Source: an uncultured Bacteroidia bacterium (GTDB lineage: Bacteria > Bacteroidota > Bacteroidia > Bacteroidales > CAJPTX01). From it: a DNA stretch of 29,441 nt. The position numbers were made by a program, and so were the translations under genes. Below the pieces are notes generated by a model, which was not told where the DNA came from, did not search any database, and was given only the letters and a program-made list of their open reading frames with translations. The stretch spans positions 1 through 29,441 of the forward strand of contig CALHSW010000008.1 in NCBI GenBank assembly GCA_938038735.1, read 5' to 3'. Positions within the stretch are counted from its first letter, which is position 1; each line of letters begins with the position of its first letter. Of the stretch, positions 1-7,794 are shown piece by piece.

Positions 1-87
1 ATTTTGCAATGGCCATAAAAAGAAGAACAGCGGGCATTTACGCCCGCCGTCCCTCTTCGTTTCACTATTAACACCCAAAATTAAAAT
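1..87 (-). repeat. Terminator-bearing repeat, copy A
   Basis: This segment matches 248-334. The first 55 bases are identical, and the rest is similar up to the point where copy B meets the porK stop codon. Copy A instead abuts a half tRNA gene. The repeat includes a GC-rich hairpin with a T-rich tail when read on the reverse strand. It begins at the window edge, so its left limit is unknown. The 55-base exact identity at a sequence end is also what a short-k-mer assembly break at a repeat would produce. Confidence 0.9.
30..47 (-). terminator. Intrinsic terminator in repeat copy A
   Basis: Read on the reverse strand, GCGGGC and GCCCGC pair around a six-base loop, followed by TTCTTCTTTTT. This is a standard rho-independent shape. 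It lies downstream of the half tRNA-Leu and is identical to the terminator after porK. Confidence 0.75.
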
Positions 88-88
88 T

Positions 89-132
89 CTAGTCCCTGAA
101 ACTAGCGCGTCTACCAGTTCCGCCACCTGGGC
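89..132 (-). pseudogene. tRNA-Leu(CAG), 5' half only
   Basis: On the reverse strand the sequence begins GCCCAGGTGGCGGAACTGGT, a typical bacterial tRNA-Leu acceptor strand and D-arm. An anticodon stem-loop follows, with CTAGT paired to ACTAG and the loop TTCAGGG, giving anticodon CAG. After the anticodon stem the variable arm, T-arm (no GTTCGA-like loop) and 3' acceptor strand are missing. Their place is taken by the terminator repeat also found after porK. A good Bacteroidota promoter lies just upstream, so the truncated gene may still be transcribed. It cannot fold as a complete tRNA. A chimeric assembly join is possible but less likely, because positions 56-132 are unique in the window. Confidence 0.8.
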
Positions 133-151
133 TTCACGAGATTTGCGGCTG

Positions 152-182
152 CAAAGGTATAACTTTTTATGCAATTGGCAAA
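152..182 (-). promoter_or_regulatory. Bacteroidota promoter of the tRNA-Leu fragment
   Basis: Reverse strand: TTTG, 19 bases, then TACCTTTG. This matches the Bacteroidota consensus TTTG-N19-21-TAnnTTTG. It ends about 20 bases before the tRNA 5' end and is the best-formed promoter in the window. Confidence 0.75.
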
Positions 183-247
183 AATGGATGGCGAAGATTT
201 TTTGTGCTTTGGGACTACTGCATTACGCATCCGCTCTCAATCCCGCC

Positions 248-334
248 ATTTTGCAATGGCCATAAAAAGAAGAACAGCGGGCATTTACGCCCGCCGTCCC
301 TCCTTGTTTAACTTTTAACACACAAAATTAAAAT
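248..334 (-). repeat. Terminator-bearing repeat, copy B (porK 3' region)
   Basis: Second copy of the repeat at the window start, running from the porK stop codon through its terminator. A further short palindrome (GCCATT, four-base loop, AATGGC) sits at 245-260, overlapping its distal end. Confidence 0.9.
277..294 (-). terminator. Intrinsic terminator after porK
   Basis: The GCGGGC/GCCCGC hairpin with a six-base loop and T-rich tail lies about 40 bases after the porK stop codon on the same strand. It would end the porP-porK transcript before any downstream por genes. Confidence 0.8.
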
Positions 335-1878
335 CAAGGCTCTATCATCTCTCGGTCTGCCGCCGCGGGTTTTCCCACCGCGTCCATAGCCAAACGGAAA
401 CCTATATCGTTTGCAGACTGATTTTCATCCAAGAAACGCCGTGCGCCCGGGGTCATCCAAAACGCCCTATCTCTCCATCCGCCGCCCTTGTATATCCGCA
501 CGTGGTCGCTAATGAGGGTGGTCATCCCCATGTGGTCTGGCCCTTCACCCGCATTGTACATATCCTTTGTGGATGCGGTGTCATACATGGGCGGGAGGTT
601 CTTTGCATTGCCATACTCTAAGCTCGACTGCACGTCTCCATCACGGTAGTTCACGTAGTAGGCCTTATCGTAGTTGCTGCGATCCGCTGCCTCCTCAATG
701 GTTATATCACGCTTGCGGATGCGTCCTAGCTCGTCCACCCCAGCTACCTGCGTAGGATCGTTAGGGTCGGTCTCCCACGTTTGGAACACATTGCCACGGA
801 ATGGGCGGAACTCATCCATGTCCTGGAACGTCAACGGACGATACACATCAAGCACCCACTCGTTCACGTTGCCCGCCATGCAGTACAAGCCGAAGTCATT
901 GGGCCAGTAGCTATCAACGGGCTGCGTGAAGTCGCCACCATCGTTCAGGGCCCCCGCAGTACCCATGTAGTTACCCCGTCCCCTCACGAAGTTCCCCATC
1001 ATCTTACCGAGAGCCTTGGGGTTATCGTTACGCACATTGTGTCCATTCCACGGATAAATCTTACGCTCGGCCACCGTCTCCTCCACGGTATTCCCCTTCA
1101 ATCCGTACGCGGCATACTCCCATTCAGCCTCCGTTGGGAGTCTATAGCGGGGCAACAAGATACCATCCTCAAGGCCAACCCTACGCCCCGTACCCTCTTC
1201 CCCCGGCTTCAGGCTCGGGAGCCCTTTATGGTCTTCGGGAAGATAACGCCCCAGGAGGTAGGCATCGGAGTCAAAGTTGTTTTGATCCTGCTGATTAAGA
1301 TTCAACGGCATCACGCCACGCTTCACGAGCAGCAGCTCATTGACGCGGTTGCTACGCCACTGCGCGTAGTCGCCCACCTGCGTCCAGCTTACGCCGACCA
1401 CTGGGTAGTTATTGTAAGCTGGGTGGCGGAAATAGTTATCTACCATCGGCTCGTTATAGCCCATCGGGGACCGCCAGCAGAGCGTGTCGGGGACAGCCTT
1501 CACGTAGACATCCCTATGGCTCACCATCACGCGCGCCAGCCAGTAAAGATACTCTCGGTAGGCTACGTTGGGTACCTCCGTTTCATCAATGTAGTAGGAG
1601 GCCACCGTGACGCGCCGCGGGGTGTTGTTCCAGTCGAACATCACGTCCTCCTCCACGCGCCCCATGATGAACGTACCGCCCTCAATGAAAACCAGGCCCG
1701 GCCCAGTTATCGGCTTATACCCCTCAACGACCTCAAAGCCTCCGAACTTCGGGTCGTTGTAGTTCCAGCCCGTCTGGTTCGATGCGGTAATGTTACGCTT
1801 CTTGCACCCCCCCAGCGCAAGCAGCACCCCAACGCCTACGAGCAGCCAAATTGCTATCCTCTTGTCTCTTATCACCAT
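334..1878 (-). CDS. porK: Type IX secretion lipoprotein PorK/GldK
   Basis: Outer-membrane-associated lipoprotein of the type IX secretion system. In the known system PorK/GldK forms the periplasmic ring with PorN/GldN. The 514-residue protein has a lipoprotein signal: a short basic start, a hydrophobic stretch, then LGGC with the lipidated Cys at residue 25. The body is a formylglycine-generating-enzyme-like (sulfatase-modifying-factor) fold, seen in FIEGGTFIMG near residue 65, the RLPTEAEWEYAAYG region, MAGNVNEWVLDVY, and the closing GFRLAMD. It lies downstream of porP on the same strand, as in Porphyromonas gingivalis. Unlike that operon, a terminator follows directly, and no porL is visible before the window ends. 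The ATG has a strong Shine-Dalgarno sequence, which is uncommon in this phylum. Confidence 0.93.
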   Translation of the reverse strand: MVIRDKRIAIWLLVGVGVLLALGGCKKRNITASNQTGWNYNDPKFGGFEVVEGYKPITGPGLVFIEGGTFIMGRVEEDVMFDWNNTPRRVTVASYYIDETEVPNVAYREYLYWLARVMVSHRDVYVKAVPDTLCWRSPMGYNEPMVDNYFRHPAYNNYPVVGVSWTQVGDYAQWRSNRVNELLLVKRGVMPLNLNQQDQNNFDSDAYLLGRYLPEDHKGLPSLKPGEEGTGRRVGLEDGILLPRYRLPTEAEWEYAAYGLKGNTVEETVAERKIYPWNGHNVRNDNPKALGKMMGNFVRGRGNYMGTAGALNDGGDFTQPVDSYWPNDFGLYCMAGNVNEWVLDVYRPLTFQDMDEFRPFRGNVFQTWETDPNDPTQVAGVDELGRIRKRDITIEEAADRSNYDKAYYVNYRDGDVQSSLEYGNAKNLPPMYDTASTKDMYNAGEGPDHMGMTTLISDHVRIYKGGGWRDRAFWMTPGARRFLDENQSANDIGFRLAMDAVGKPAAADREMIEP

Positions 1879-1885
1879 GGTATAT

Positions 1886-1891
1886 CCTCCT
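1886..1891 (-). promoter_or_regulatory. Strong ribosome binding site of porK
   Basis: AGGAGG lies seven bases before the porK ATG on the reverse strand. Bacteroidota genes usually lack strong Shine-Dalgarno motifs, so this may support independent translation after the 122-base gap from porP. Confidence 0.6.
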
Positions 1892-2000
1892 GTCTAGAGT
1901 TACCTCTACCCCCTATATACGACTTCTGATTGCTTTTGTTTCAATTCGTCACCGTTTTCAGCCCATTCGTCAAAAAAAAAGCGACCGTGTTTTCTACACA

Positions 2001-3098
2001 TTAACGTCTATGCCTCCTCTGCTGATACGGTTTCCTCCGGTTGAGCGATTTTCCAAATACACTCTTATTCTTCCTACTGTAGGAGGGGCGGAGCATGGAG
2101 CGGCGTGGGTAGTGGAACTTAAACGACATATACACCTCGTGTACAGACGCATTTAGCCCCATCAATCCCTCTGGCATAAACCCCACATCGTACGTGTACC
2201 CCATATCAAAGTAGTTCCCAACATATCCAACAGAAAATGCGGCTGCGTGGCTCTCATAAAGCAAGTGCTCACGTAGCCACAGCGAGGCCGTAATCCAGCG
2301 ATAGTCAACCGCACACCCCACGCTCAGCTGTAAATCCCGCTGCTGCTGCGTAAAAATCATCTGCGGGACGATGTAGAGCGGCTCCTTGAAGCGATACTTG
2401 TGGTAGACGTTAAACGACTTGCTCACATGCGCCGTAACCTTTCTGTACGCCACGTTCCACTGCTCCCGCTTAGCCCCAAAGACCGGCTCCGCGATGTGGT
2501 GTACCGCCGCGCCGAAATCCCACCCCGCGATTTCTCCCTGCACCCCCACCGCAAAATCAGGCGCTGCCCTAAAGCTACTAGGATACTGGGCATGTGGGGC
2601 TATACTGATACCGCTCTCCAGGCTCTGCGACACCTGGTCGGGGAATTTCAGGCCGCTGTAATTCATTGACTTCATAGCAGCTCCCACCTGAACGCCAAAA
2701 CGCATGCGGAAGTCAAACGTAACGTCCAAAGCGTAGGAGTAAGCCAAAAAGGCTTCCATCGCCTGCATGGTGCCGGGGCCCTGAATATCGTTTAAGAAGC
2801 TCACACCCAGCGCATGGTTATGGTATGGGCCGAAGCGCATGTCGTACGATGCCCCCACCGTATTGTACGGGGATTTCACGTTGAGCCACTGGCTGCGCGC
2901 CACAAACATCAATCGCATGTAATCGCTATTCCCGACCAAAGCTGGATTCATGAACACGGGGGTACGCAGCGGCGTAGAGAATGACACATGCTGCGCACGC
3001 GCCTCTCCGCGCATTGCGCCCAGCAGCAAAACCAACACACACACAGCCTGTTGCCAACGTCTAAATTTCACTCGCACCTTCTCTCGTTTATTACACAC
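2001..3098 (-). CDS. porP: Type IX secretion membrane protein PorP/SprF
   Basis: Predicted outer-membrane beta-barrel of the PorP/SprF family, which works with the type IX secretion system. The 365-residue protein has a basic N terminus, a hydrophobic signal segment around residues 17-29, and a likely cleavage after ARA near residue 35. The mature start fits the family pattern: a short phrase ending in NPALVG, then SQW and an ASYD motif. The rest alternates polar and aromatic residues as in a barrel. The C terminus has an unusually basic tail of about 30 residues rich in Arg and Lys. It starts six bases after the small membrane gene and precedes porK, so the three probably form one operon. 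Confidence 0.9.
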   Translation of the reverse strand: MCNKREKVRVKFRRWQQAVCVLVLLLGAMRGEARAQHVSFSTPLRTPVFMNPALVGNSDYMRLMFVARSQWLNVKSPYNTVGASYDMRFGPYHNHALGVSFLNDIQGPGTMQAMEAFLAYSYALDVTFDFRMRFGVQVGAAMKSMNYSGLKFPDQVSQSLESGISIAPHAQYPSSFRAAPDFAVGVQGEIAGWDFGAAVHHIAEPVFGAKREQWNVAYRKVTAHVSKSFNVYHKYRFKEPLYIVPQMIFTQQQRDLQLSVGCAVDYRWITASLWLREHLLYESHAAAFSVGYVGNYFDMGYTYDVGFMPEGLMGLNASVHEVYMSFKFHYPRRSMLRPSYSRKNKSVFGKSLNRRKPYQQRRHRR

Positions 3099-3104
3099 CA
3101 GCCC

Positions 3105-3413
3105 TCATCCCATCCCTTTTACGTTCGTTGCGCCTTTTTGTTCTATTTCCCCTTCCTCTTGCGCCGCCGTACAGCATTCTTTTTCCTTTGGCAATCCCTC
3201 CTCACGCTGCCTCCCCTGTTTCTTTGCGTATAGCTCACGCCCCGCCATAATCCCCGCCGCTACGCCAAATACCGTCGGAATAATCAGCGTCTGTGTTACG
3301 GTTGCCACGGTCAGCACCGGGTACATCGAGAAGAAGTAGATGCAAAAAAGCACCGCTCCGCCTATCGCTGCGCCCCAAATTGCGTATTTACTTTTCTCCC
3401 CTATGCGTGCCAC
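3105..3413 (-). CDS. Small two-helix membrane protein, function unknown
   Basis: The 102-residue product has two predicted membrane segments, roughly residues 12-32 and 36-57. A short basic stretch and a charged Glu/Lys-rich C-terminal tail follow. I do not recognise the family. Its stop is six bases from the porP start and a promoter-like element lies just upstream, so it is probably the first gene of the porP-porK operon. A role in type IX secretion is possible only by position. The ATG at the annotated start is the first in frame and fits the promoter placement. Confidence 0.65.
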   Translation of the reverse strand: MARIGEKSKYAIWGAAIGGAVLFCIYFFSMYPVLTVATVTQTLIIPTVFGVAAGIMAGRELYAKKQGRQREEGLPKEKECCTAAQEEGEIEQKGATNVKGMG

Positions 3414-3441
3414 CCGTCCACACCCTAATTACTTCCAACGG

Positions 3442-3449
3442 CAAAAGTA
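3442..3449 (-). promoter_or_regulatory. Promoter -7 element of the porP-porK operon
   Basis: TACTTTTG on the reverse strand fits TAnnTTTG and lies about 30 bases before the first start codon. No well-placed -33 TTTG is visible. Confidence 0.45.
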
Positions 3450-3732
3450 AGGATTTCCGCACAAATAAAAACGCTCTTCAATAACATTGGTTCCCTGGAG
3501 CAATAGACACCATAGCAACGCAAGGAGCATGCGCCGCACGGTTTGGCAATTCTGAGCGAGTCTTTTTTTCATGCTTTTTCACCCAGCACCATCAAAAGTT
3601 TCTCCTATCTATCCTGTATTCGCAAAGCGAAATGATTTACACTACGCCGCATATTCACCACGCAGCAAAGGCAATCGGGCAAAGTGTAGGGCGTGCATTA
3701 AATTTAAAAGTGAAGTGTGGAATATGGAATAA

Positions 3733-4070
3733 AAACTCAAAAACCCCTTCAATTGGAAGCGTTTAGCGGCCGATGGCAGGTGCTGGCTATTCAAGTACAA
3801 AAGGAATGGTTGGGAAGAGGAGGTTCAAGCCGACATCCTAATTGATGGCGAGACCCCGAACCCTTTATAGCCTTGAGCCAGAAGCCAATAATAGGTAGCG
3901 AGATGCCGCTCAAAAAGTATGATCGGGTACAGGTGGAGCTTACGCCGGATATGCTCAATCAATGTAAGGACTACGACGACTGCGGATGCGTGGTTGCAGG
4001 TAGCCCTAGGATTTCTTGAGGGAGAGGTGCTGATGTCTGTCTACAATAGCTGCGATGCGCAAGCACCCTA
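3733..4070 (+). pseudogene. Decayed coding sequence, unknown origin
   Basis: Protein-like stretches lie in different forward frames. One open stretch at 3733-3870 has no start codon and reads NPFNWKRLAADGRCWLFKYK. A 38-codon ATG frame at 3903-4019 contains DDCGCVVAG, and a +1 shift near 4015 continues it as LEGEVLMSVYNSCDAQ to a stop near 4070. The mix suggests an old gene broken by frameshifts and stops. I do not recognise the family. The neighbouring repeats and insertion sequence fit a region of decay. The remaining bases from 3450 to 3732 hold nothing else I can identify. Confidence 0.35.
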
Positions 4071-4120
4071 GAGCCGAAACGTGGAACTCTGCGGCGATTA
4101 TAACTACAAAAACAGGGGGG

Positions 4121-4851
4121 ATCTACGCGTAACCACCACTGCGCAAAACTTCTGCATAGCTGTACGCATGCAATGCCAAACCCCTAACCCGCATGAAAAT
4201 CACGCCGCGATGCAGCCCCGTCCGCAGGACGGTCTCTCAATAGCCGGGGGGCTTCAGACCCTCGGTTCCCTTGCCCAGCAGGGCAAGCCAGTCTGCAAGA
4301 CTGACCATGGCGGGCACCGCTGCACAGATCCAACGGCGCGGGCACCTACGCGTAGCCACCACTGCGCAAAACTTCCGCATAGCTGCACGCATGCAATGCC
4401 AAACCCCTAACCCGCATGAAAATTACGCCGCAGTGCAGCCCCGTCCGCAGGACGGTCTCTCAATAGCCGGGGGTCTTTAGACCCTCGGTTCCCATGCCCA
4501 ATAAGGCAAGTCAGTCTGCAAGACTGACCCTGGCGAGCATCGCCGCGCAAATCCAACGGCGCGGGCATCTACGCGCAGCCACCACTGCGCAAAACTTCTG
4601 CATAGCTGTACGCCTACAATGCCACACCTTTCCCCCGCATGGAAATTACGCCGCAGTGCAGCCTCGTCCGCAGGACGGTCTCTCAATAGCCGAGGGTCTT
4701 TAGACCCTCGGTTCCCATGCCCAGCAGGGCAAGCCAGTCTGAAAGACTGACCCCGGCGGGCTTCACCGCACAGATCCAACGGCGCGGGCATCTACACATA
4801 GTCACCACTGCGCAAAACTTCTGCATAGCTGTACGCATGCAATGCCACACC
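4121..4851. repeat. Tandem 223-bp hairpin-rich repeats (3 full copies plus 62 bases)
   Basis: Units begin at 4121, 4344, 4567 and 4790, a constant period of 223 bases. The last unit is cut after 62 bases by the IS5-like element. Each full unit carries short inverted repeats in series: GTCCGCAGGAC, a GGGTC/GACCC stem-loop, a TGCCC/GGGCA stem-loop, and CAGTCT/AGACTG. The third copy forms a perfect nine-base stem, CCGAGGG TC with its complement, at 4690-4711. Short reading frames through the array (up to about 109 codons) show no domain and look incidental. Related sequence recurs near 18460. Promoters or products were not found. Confidence 0.9.
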
Positions 4852-5307
4852 GAGACCGCTGCAAAACTATTTCCTGGATGTATTGTCTAAGTTGCTTTTA
4901 TTCAGCAATTTTTCACCATGAAAAAGCCAATGAGTACCACATCCCTCTTCAACATCTTATCCGAGGTGCGGGGGCCCAAGCTGACCAAGGTTGCGCAGAT
5001 TGATAGGGTCATAGACTGGGCGCCGGTGCGGGCCGTCATCGAGACCGTGTACACCAAGGGTAGCGCCCCGACGGGCCGCCCGAGCTACGATGGCCTCATG
5101 CTTTTCAAGATTGAGATGCTGCGCGGTACGTGGGGCTGGTCAAAACGCATGCGCAGCACGTCATGGAGGCCATCGCCCACAACCTGTACCGAACCTCAGG
5201 GCTCATTGTGGCCAACGCCTAAAAAAAACGAGAGGAAAGCGTGAAGCGCAGGGCTAAACGCCCACCCACGATGGCGAAAAAATACTCAATGCTTTTGCAG
5301 GGGTCTC
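4852..5307 (+). mobile_element. Internally deleted IS5-family element (MITE-like)
   Basis: The ends are inverted repeats: GAGACCGCTGCAAAA at 4852-4866 and its complement GAGACCCCTGCAAAA at 5293-5307, matching at 14 of 15 bases. Between them lie the first and last parts of an IS5-type transposase with the middle missing. The element is 456 bases long, against roughly 1.3 kb for intact relatives such as ISPg1 of Porphyromonas gingivalis. No clear target-site duplication flanks it. It sits inside the fourth 223-bp repeat unit. With both ends present it could in principle be moved by a full-length transposase elsewhere. Confidence 0.85.
4918..5222 (+). pseudogene. IS5-family transposase, internal deletion and frameshift
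   Basis: From the ATG, about 70 residues match an IS5-type N terminus, including IDRVIDWAPVRAVI and GRPSYDGLMLFKIEMLR. Near 5127 the reading switches frame. In the new frame RYVGLVKTHAQHVMEAIAHN followed by LYRTSGLIVANA and a stop is the typical IS5 C terminus. About 250-280 residues carrying the DDE catalytic core are gone, so no active enzyme can be made. In the original frame the open stretch runs on to 5244 but is meaningless past the junction. Confidence 0.88.
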
Positions 5308-5348
5308 GTCTGGTTGTTGCTTACGCACCCTCGCATGGGTATAAAAAT

Positions 5349-5382
5349 CGCCCGCCCAGCACCATACGCTGCTGGGCGGGCG
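5349..5382 (-). terminator. Intrinsic terminator after kbl
   Basis: A 14-base GC-rich stem around a short loop (CGCCCGCCCAGCA pairing with its complement) is followed on the reverse strand by ATTTTTAT, about 20 bases past the kbl stop. It may also slow transcription from the IS side. Confidence 0.85.
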
Positions 5383-5403
5383 ACAGCCATGAAAACAGCA
5401 AGA

Positions 5404-6594
5404 CTACTTTATCACGCCGTGCTTCTTTCCCACCTTCACAAAGGCCTCTACGCAGCGGTCGAGGTGCTTACGCTCATGCCCAGCCGACACCTGTACGCGG
5501 ATACGCGCCTCGCCCTTTGGCACCACGGGGTAGTAGAACCCAGTGACGTAGATGCCCTCCTTTAGGAGGTCGGCAGCCATCTCCTGCGATAGCTTCGCAT
5601 CGTAGAGCATTACCGCGAGGATAGCACTTTGGCTCGGCTTAATGTCAAACCCTGCGGCAGTCATCTTCTCCTTGAAGTACTTCGTGTTCTCCACCAGCTT
5701 GTCGTGCTGCTCATTGCTCTTCTCGAGCATCTTGAACACCTCAAGGCTGGCACCCACCACCGCGGGCGGCACTGAGTTGGAGAAGAGGTAGGGCCGTGAA
5801 CGCTGACGTAGCAGATCCACAATCTCCTGCCTTGCGCAGGTGAAGCCTCCGCAACCCCCGCCGAACGACTTACCGAGGGTGCCCGTGATGATGTCCACCT
5901 GTCCGCGGAGGTTGAACTGCTCCGTTACGCCGCGCCCCGTGGGGCCCACAACGCCCGCGGAATGGCTCTCGTCCACCATGACCAGCGCATCGTACTTCTT
6001 GGCGAGCTCCACGATTTTGTCGAGCGGCGCCACGTTGCCATCCATGGAGAAAACGCCATCGGTGGCAATGATACGGAATCGCTGCGCCTGCGCCTCCTTG
6101 AGGCATTTCTCCAGCTCCTCCATGTTGGCGTTGGCGTAGCGGTAGCGCTTCGCCTTGCTGAGGCGTACGCCATCTATGATGGAGGCGTGGTTCAGCGCGT
6201 CAGAGATGATGGCATCCTCATCGGAGAACAACGGTTCAAATACCCCGCCGTTGGCATCAAAGCAGGAGATGTAGAGTATGGAGTCATCTAGACCAAAGTA
6301 TTTGGCAATGGCCTTCTCCAGCTCGCGATGTATATCCTGCGTACCGCAAATGAAACGAACCGATGACATGCCGTATCCGTGGCTATCCATCATTGCTTTG
6401 GCCGCGGCAATGATACGGGCATCATCTGATAGCCCAAGGTAATTGTTAGCGCAGAAGTTTAGCACGCTTTCCCCAGTGCTAACCTTAATCTCTGCCCGTT
6501 GCTGCGTTGTGATAAGCCGCTCTTGCTTGTAGAGCCCCGCCTCTTTGATGGAGGAAAGCTCTTTTACCAAATGGGCTTGCATTTTTCCGTACAT
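5404..6594 (-). CDS. kbl: Glycine C-acetyltransferase (2-amino-3-ketobutyrate CoA ligase)
   Basis: PLP-dependent cytoplasmic enzyme that joins glycine and acetyl-CoA, or cleaves 2-amino-3-ketobutyrate in threonine breakdown. At 396 residues it has the usual family length. The start MYGKMQAHLVKELSSIKEAG is characteristic. Visible sites are the FCANNYLGL region near residue 50, VDESHSAG with Asp208 and His211, and the PLP-binding lysine Lys242 in TGTLGKSFGG. A threonine dehydrogenase partner is not adjacent; upstream is the waaA-holB pair and downstream a terminator and repeats. A TACCTTTG element about 25 bases before the ATG suggests its own promoter. The close paralogue serine palmitoyltransferase is the main alternative, but the N terminus favours Kbl. 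Confidence 0.92.
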   Translation of the reverse strand: MYGKMQAHLVKELSSIKEAGLYKQERLITTQQRAEIKVSTGESVLNFCANNYLGLSDDARIIAAAKAMMDSHGYGMSSVRFICGTQDIHRELEKAIAKYFGLDDSILYISCFDANGGVFEPLFSDEDAIISDALNHASIIDGVRLSKAKRYRYANANMEELEKCLKEAQAQRFRIIATDGVFSMDGNVAPLDKIVELAKKYDALVMVDESHSAGVVGPTGRGVTEQFNLRGQVDIITGTLGKSFGGGCGGFTCARQEIVDLLRQRSRPYLFSNSVPPAVVGASLEVFKMLEKSNEQHDKLVENTKYFKEKMTAAGFDIKPSQSAILAVMLYDAKLSQEMAADLLKEGIYVTGFYYPVVPKGEARIRVQVSAGHERKHLDRCVEAFVKVGKKHGVIK

Positions 6595-6619
6595 AGCAAT
6601 TGTGATTTTAAGTACCCTG

Positions 6620-6627
6620 CAAAGGTA
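6620..6627 (-). promoter_or_regulatory. Promoter -7 element of kbl
   Basis: TACCTTTG on the reverse strand, 25 bases before the kbl ATG; no good -33 match at the expected spacing. Confidence 0.55.
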
Positions 6628-6658
6628 CTAAGAAAATGGGTAAAAGAGGTGCGAATTC

Positions 6659-7792
6659 TCAAACGATGTTTGCCCCGATATGCCTTGCCATGCGGAAGGC
6701 AAAGTCGGATAGGAGAATTTGCGTGTTGCCGTTCCGTTGTAGGTGTTCAAGGAGCGATGAGAGCTCGTAGAGGATATACCCCACGTTGCGCCCATTGATG
6801 TAGGGGGCGAAATTCTCTAGGAATTCCGTTTCGCTCGGGGTGGTGTAGCATAGCGCGGGCTGCCCGATGTTAAGCATAAAGCCCCCGCGGAAAAGGGTAG
6901 CAAAGTACCCAATTAAAGATTTTAGCGACTCCCTATCCATTTTGCTTAGCTCCTGCGCCCAGTCGGCGAGGTCAAGGAGGGCGCCGCGGTAGGCAGCCTG
7001 GGTAAGCTGTTTGAAGAGGGCGAGGTCTTCATCGTGGGTCTCGGCGGTGAGCAGCTCGAGGGCCTTAGCGTAGCTCCCCATGGCGACACGTGCGGCGCGC
7101 TGCGCATCCTCCTGACTATAGTTCTGCTTGGTAATCAAACCGTACTCGATGTCTTCGGCACTTATCGGTGGCACCACTACGCATTGGAGACGCGACTTTA
7201 TAGTGGGGAGAATTTCGCCAGCGTTCTCGCTCACGAAGATGAATTTTGCCCCCATAGGCGGTTCCTCCACAATCTTCAGCAGCCGATTGGCCGAGGCGGC
7301 GTTCATACGCTCGGGGAGCCAAACAATGACGATGCGAAAGGGCAGCTCGTAGGGGTGGTAGGAGAGCTGTTCCAAGAGCTGGTCGGCTGCGGCGGCGGAG
7401 ATAACCCCCTGCTTGCCGGCTTGCGCTCGCTCGGTGTACCATTGCTGCTCCGTAAAGTAGGGGTTTGAGGAGAGCATTTCTTGGAGCGTAGCGTTCTGCG
7501 CTTCCACCAGTTCGGTGGATCCGGCCTTGTCCGCGCCGGGTTCGGGCAATACGAAATGGACATCGGAGAGCGTTCCTTTGGCCATGCGAACGCAGCGGGG
7601 GCATTCGCCGCAGGAGTCGTTGTCATGCGGATGTTTGCAGACAAGATACTGCGCAAAGGCGATGGCGAGAGCCAATCCGCCGGTACCCTCGTGCGTATCG
7701 AGTAGAAGCGCATGGGGCAGCCTATCCGTTTGAACGAGTTGGCAAAGGTATTTTTTTACAAGCAAAGCGCCTTCGATGTCTCCAAATCTCAT
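6659..7792 (-). CDS. holB: DNA polymerase III, delta' subunit
   Basis: Clamp-loader subunit that helps place the sliding clamp on DNA. The 377-residue protein begins with the family pattern (a short lead, then LPHALLLDTHEGTGG). The zinc-binding cysteines are Cys52, Cys61, Cys64 and Cys67 in CGECPRC. As expected for delta', the P-loop lacks its lysine. NRLLKIVEEPP and the following FIFVSENAGEILPTIKSRLQ are the conserved clamp-loader core ending in the SRC-like segment (here SRLQC). Its ATG lies two bases after the waaA stop, so the genes are probably cotranscribed and translationally coupled. Confidence 0.9.
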   Translation of the reverse strand: MRFGDIEGALLVKKYLCQLVQTDRLPHALLLDTHEGTGGLALAIAFAQYLVCKHPHDNDSCGECPRCVRMAKGTLSDVHFVLPEPGADKAGSTELVEAQNATLQEMLSSNPYFTEQQWYTERAQAGKQGVISAAAADQLLEQLSYHPYELPFRIVIVWLPERMNAASANRLLKIVEEPPMGAKFIFVSENAGEILPTIKSRLQCVVVPPISAEDIEYGLITKQNYSQEDAQRAARVAMGSYAKALELLTAETHDEDLALFKQLTQAAYRGALLDLADWAQELSKMDRESLKSLIGYFATLFRGGFMLNIGQPALCYTTPSETEFLENFAPYINGRNVGYILYELSSLLEHLQRNGNTQILLSDFAFRMARHIGANIV

Positions 7793-7794
7793 GC

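Noticed and set aside
781..1929. Forward open frame of 382 codons opposite porK
   Set aside because: It is antisense to a well-supported PorK and shows no domain; it reflects the high GC content of the reverse-strand gene.
4121..4851. CRISPR array
   Set aside because: The repeats are 223 bases long with no unique spacers and no cas genes nearby.
7743..7750. TACCTTTG on the reverse strand as a promoter
   Set aside because: It lies inside the 5' coding part of holB and no start or gene follows at the right distance.
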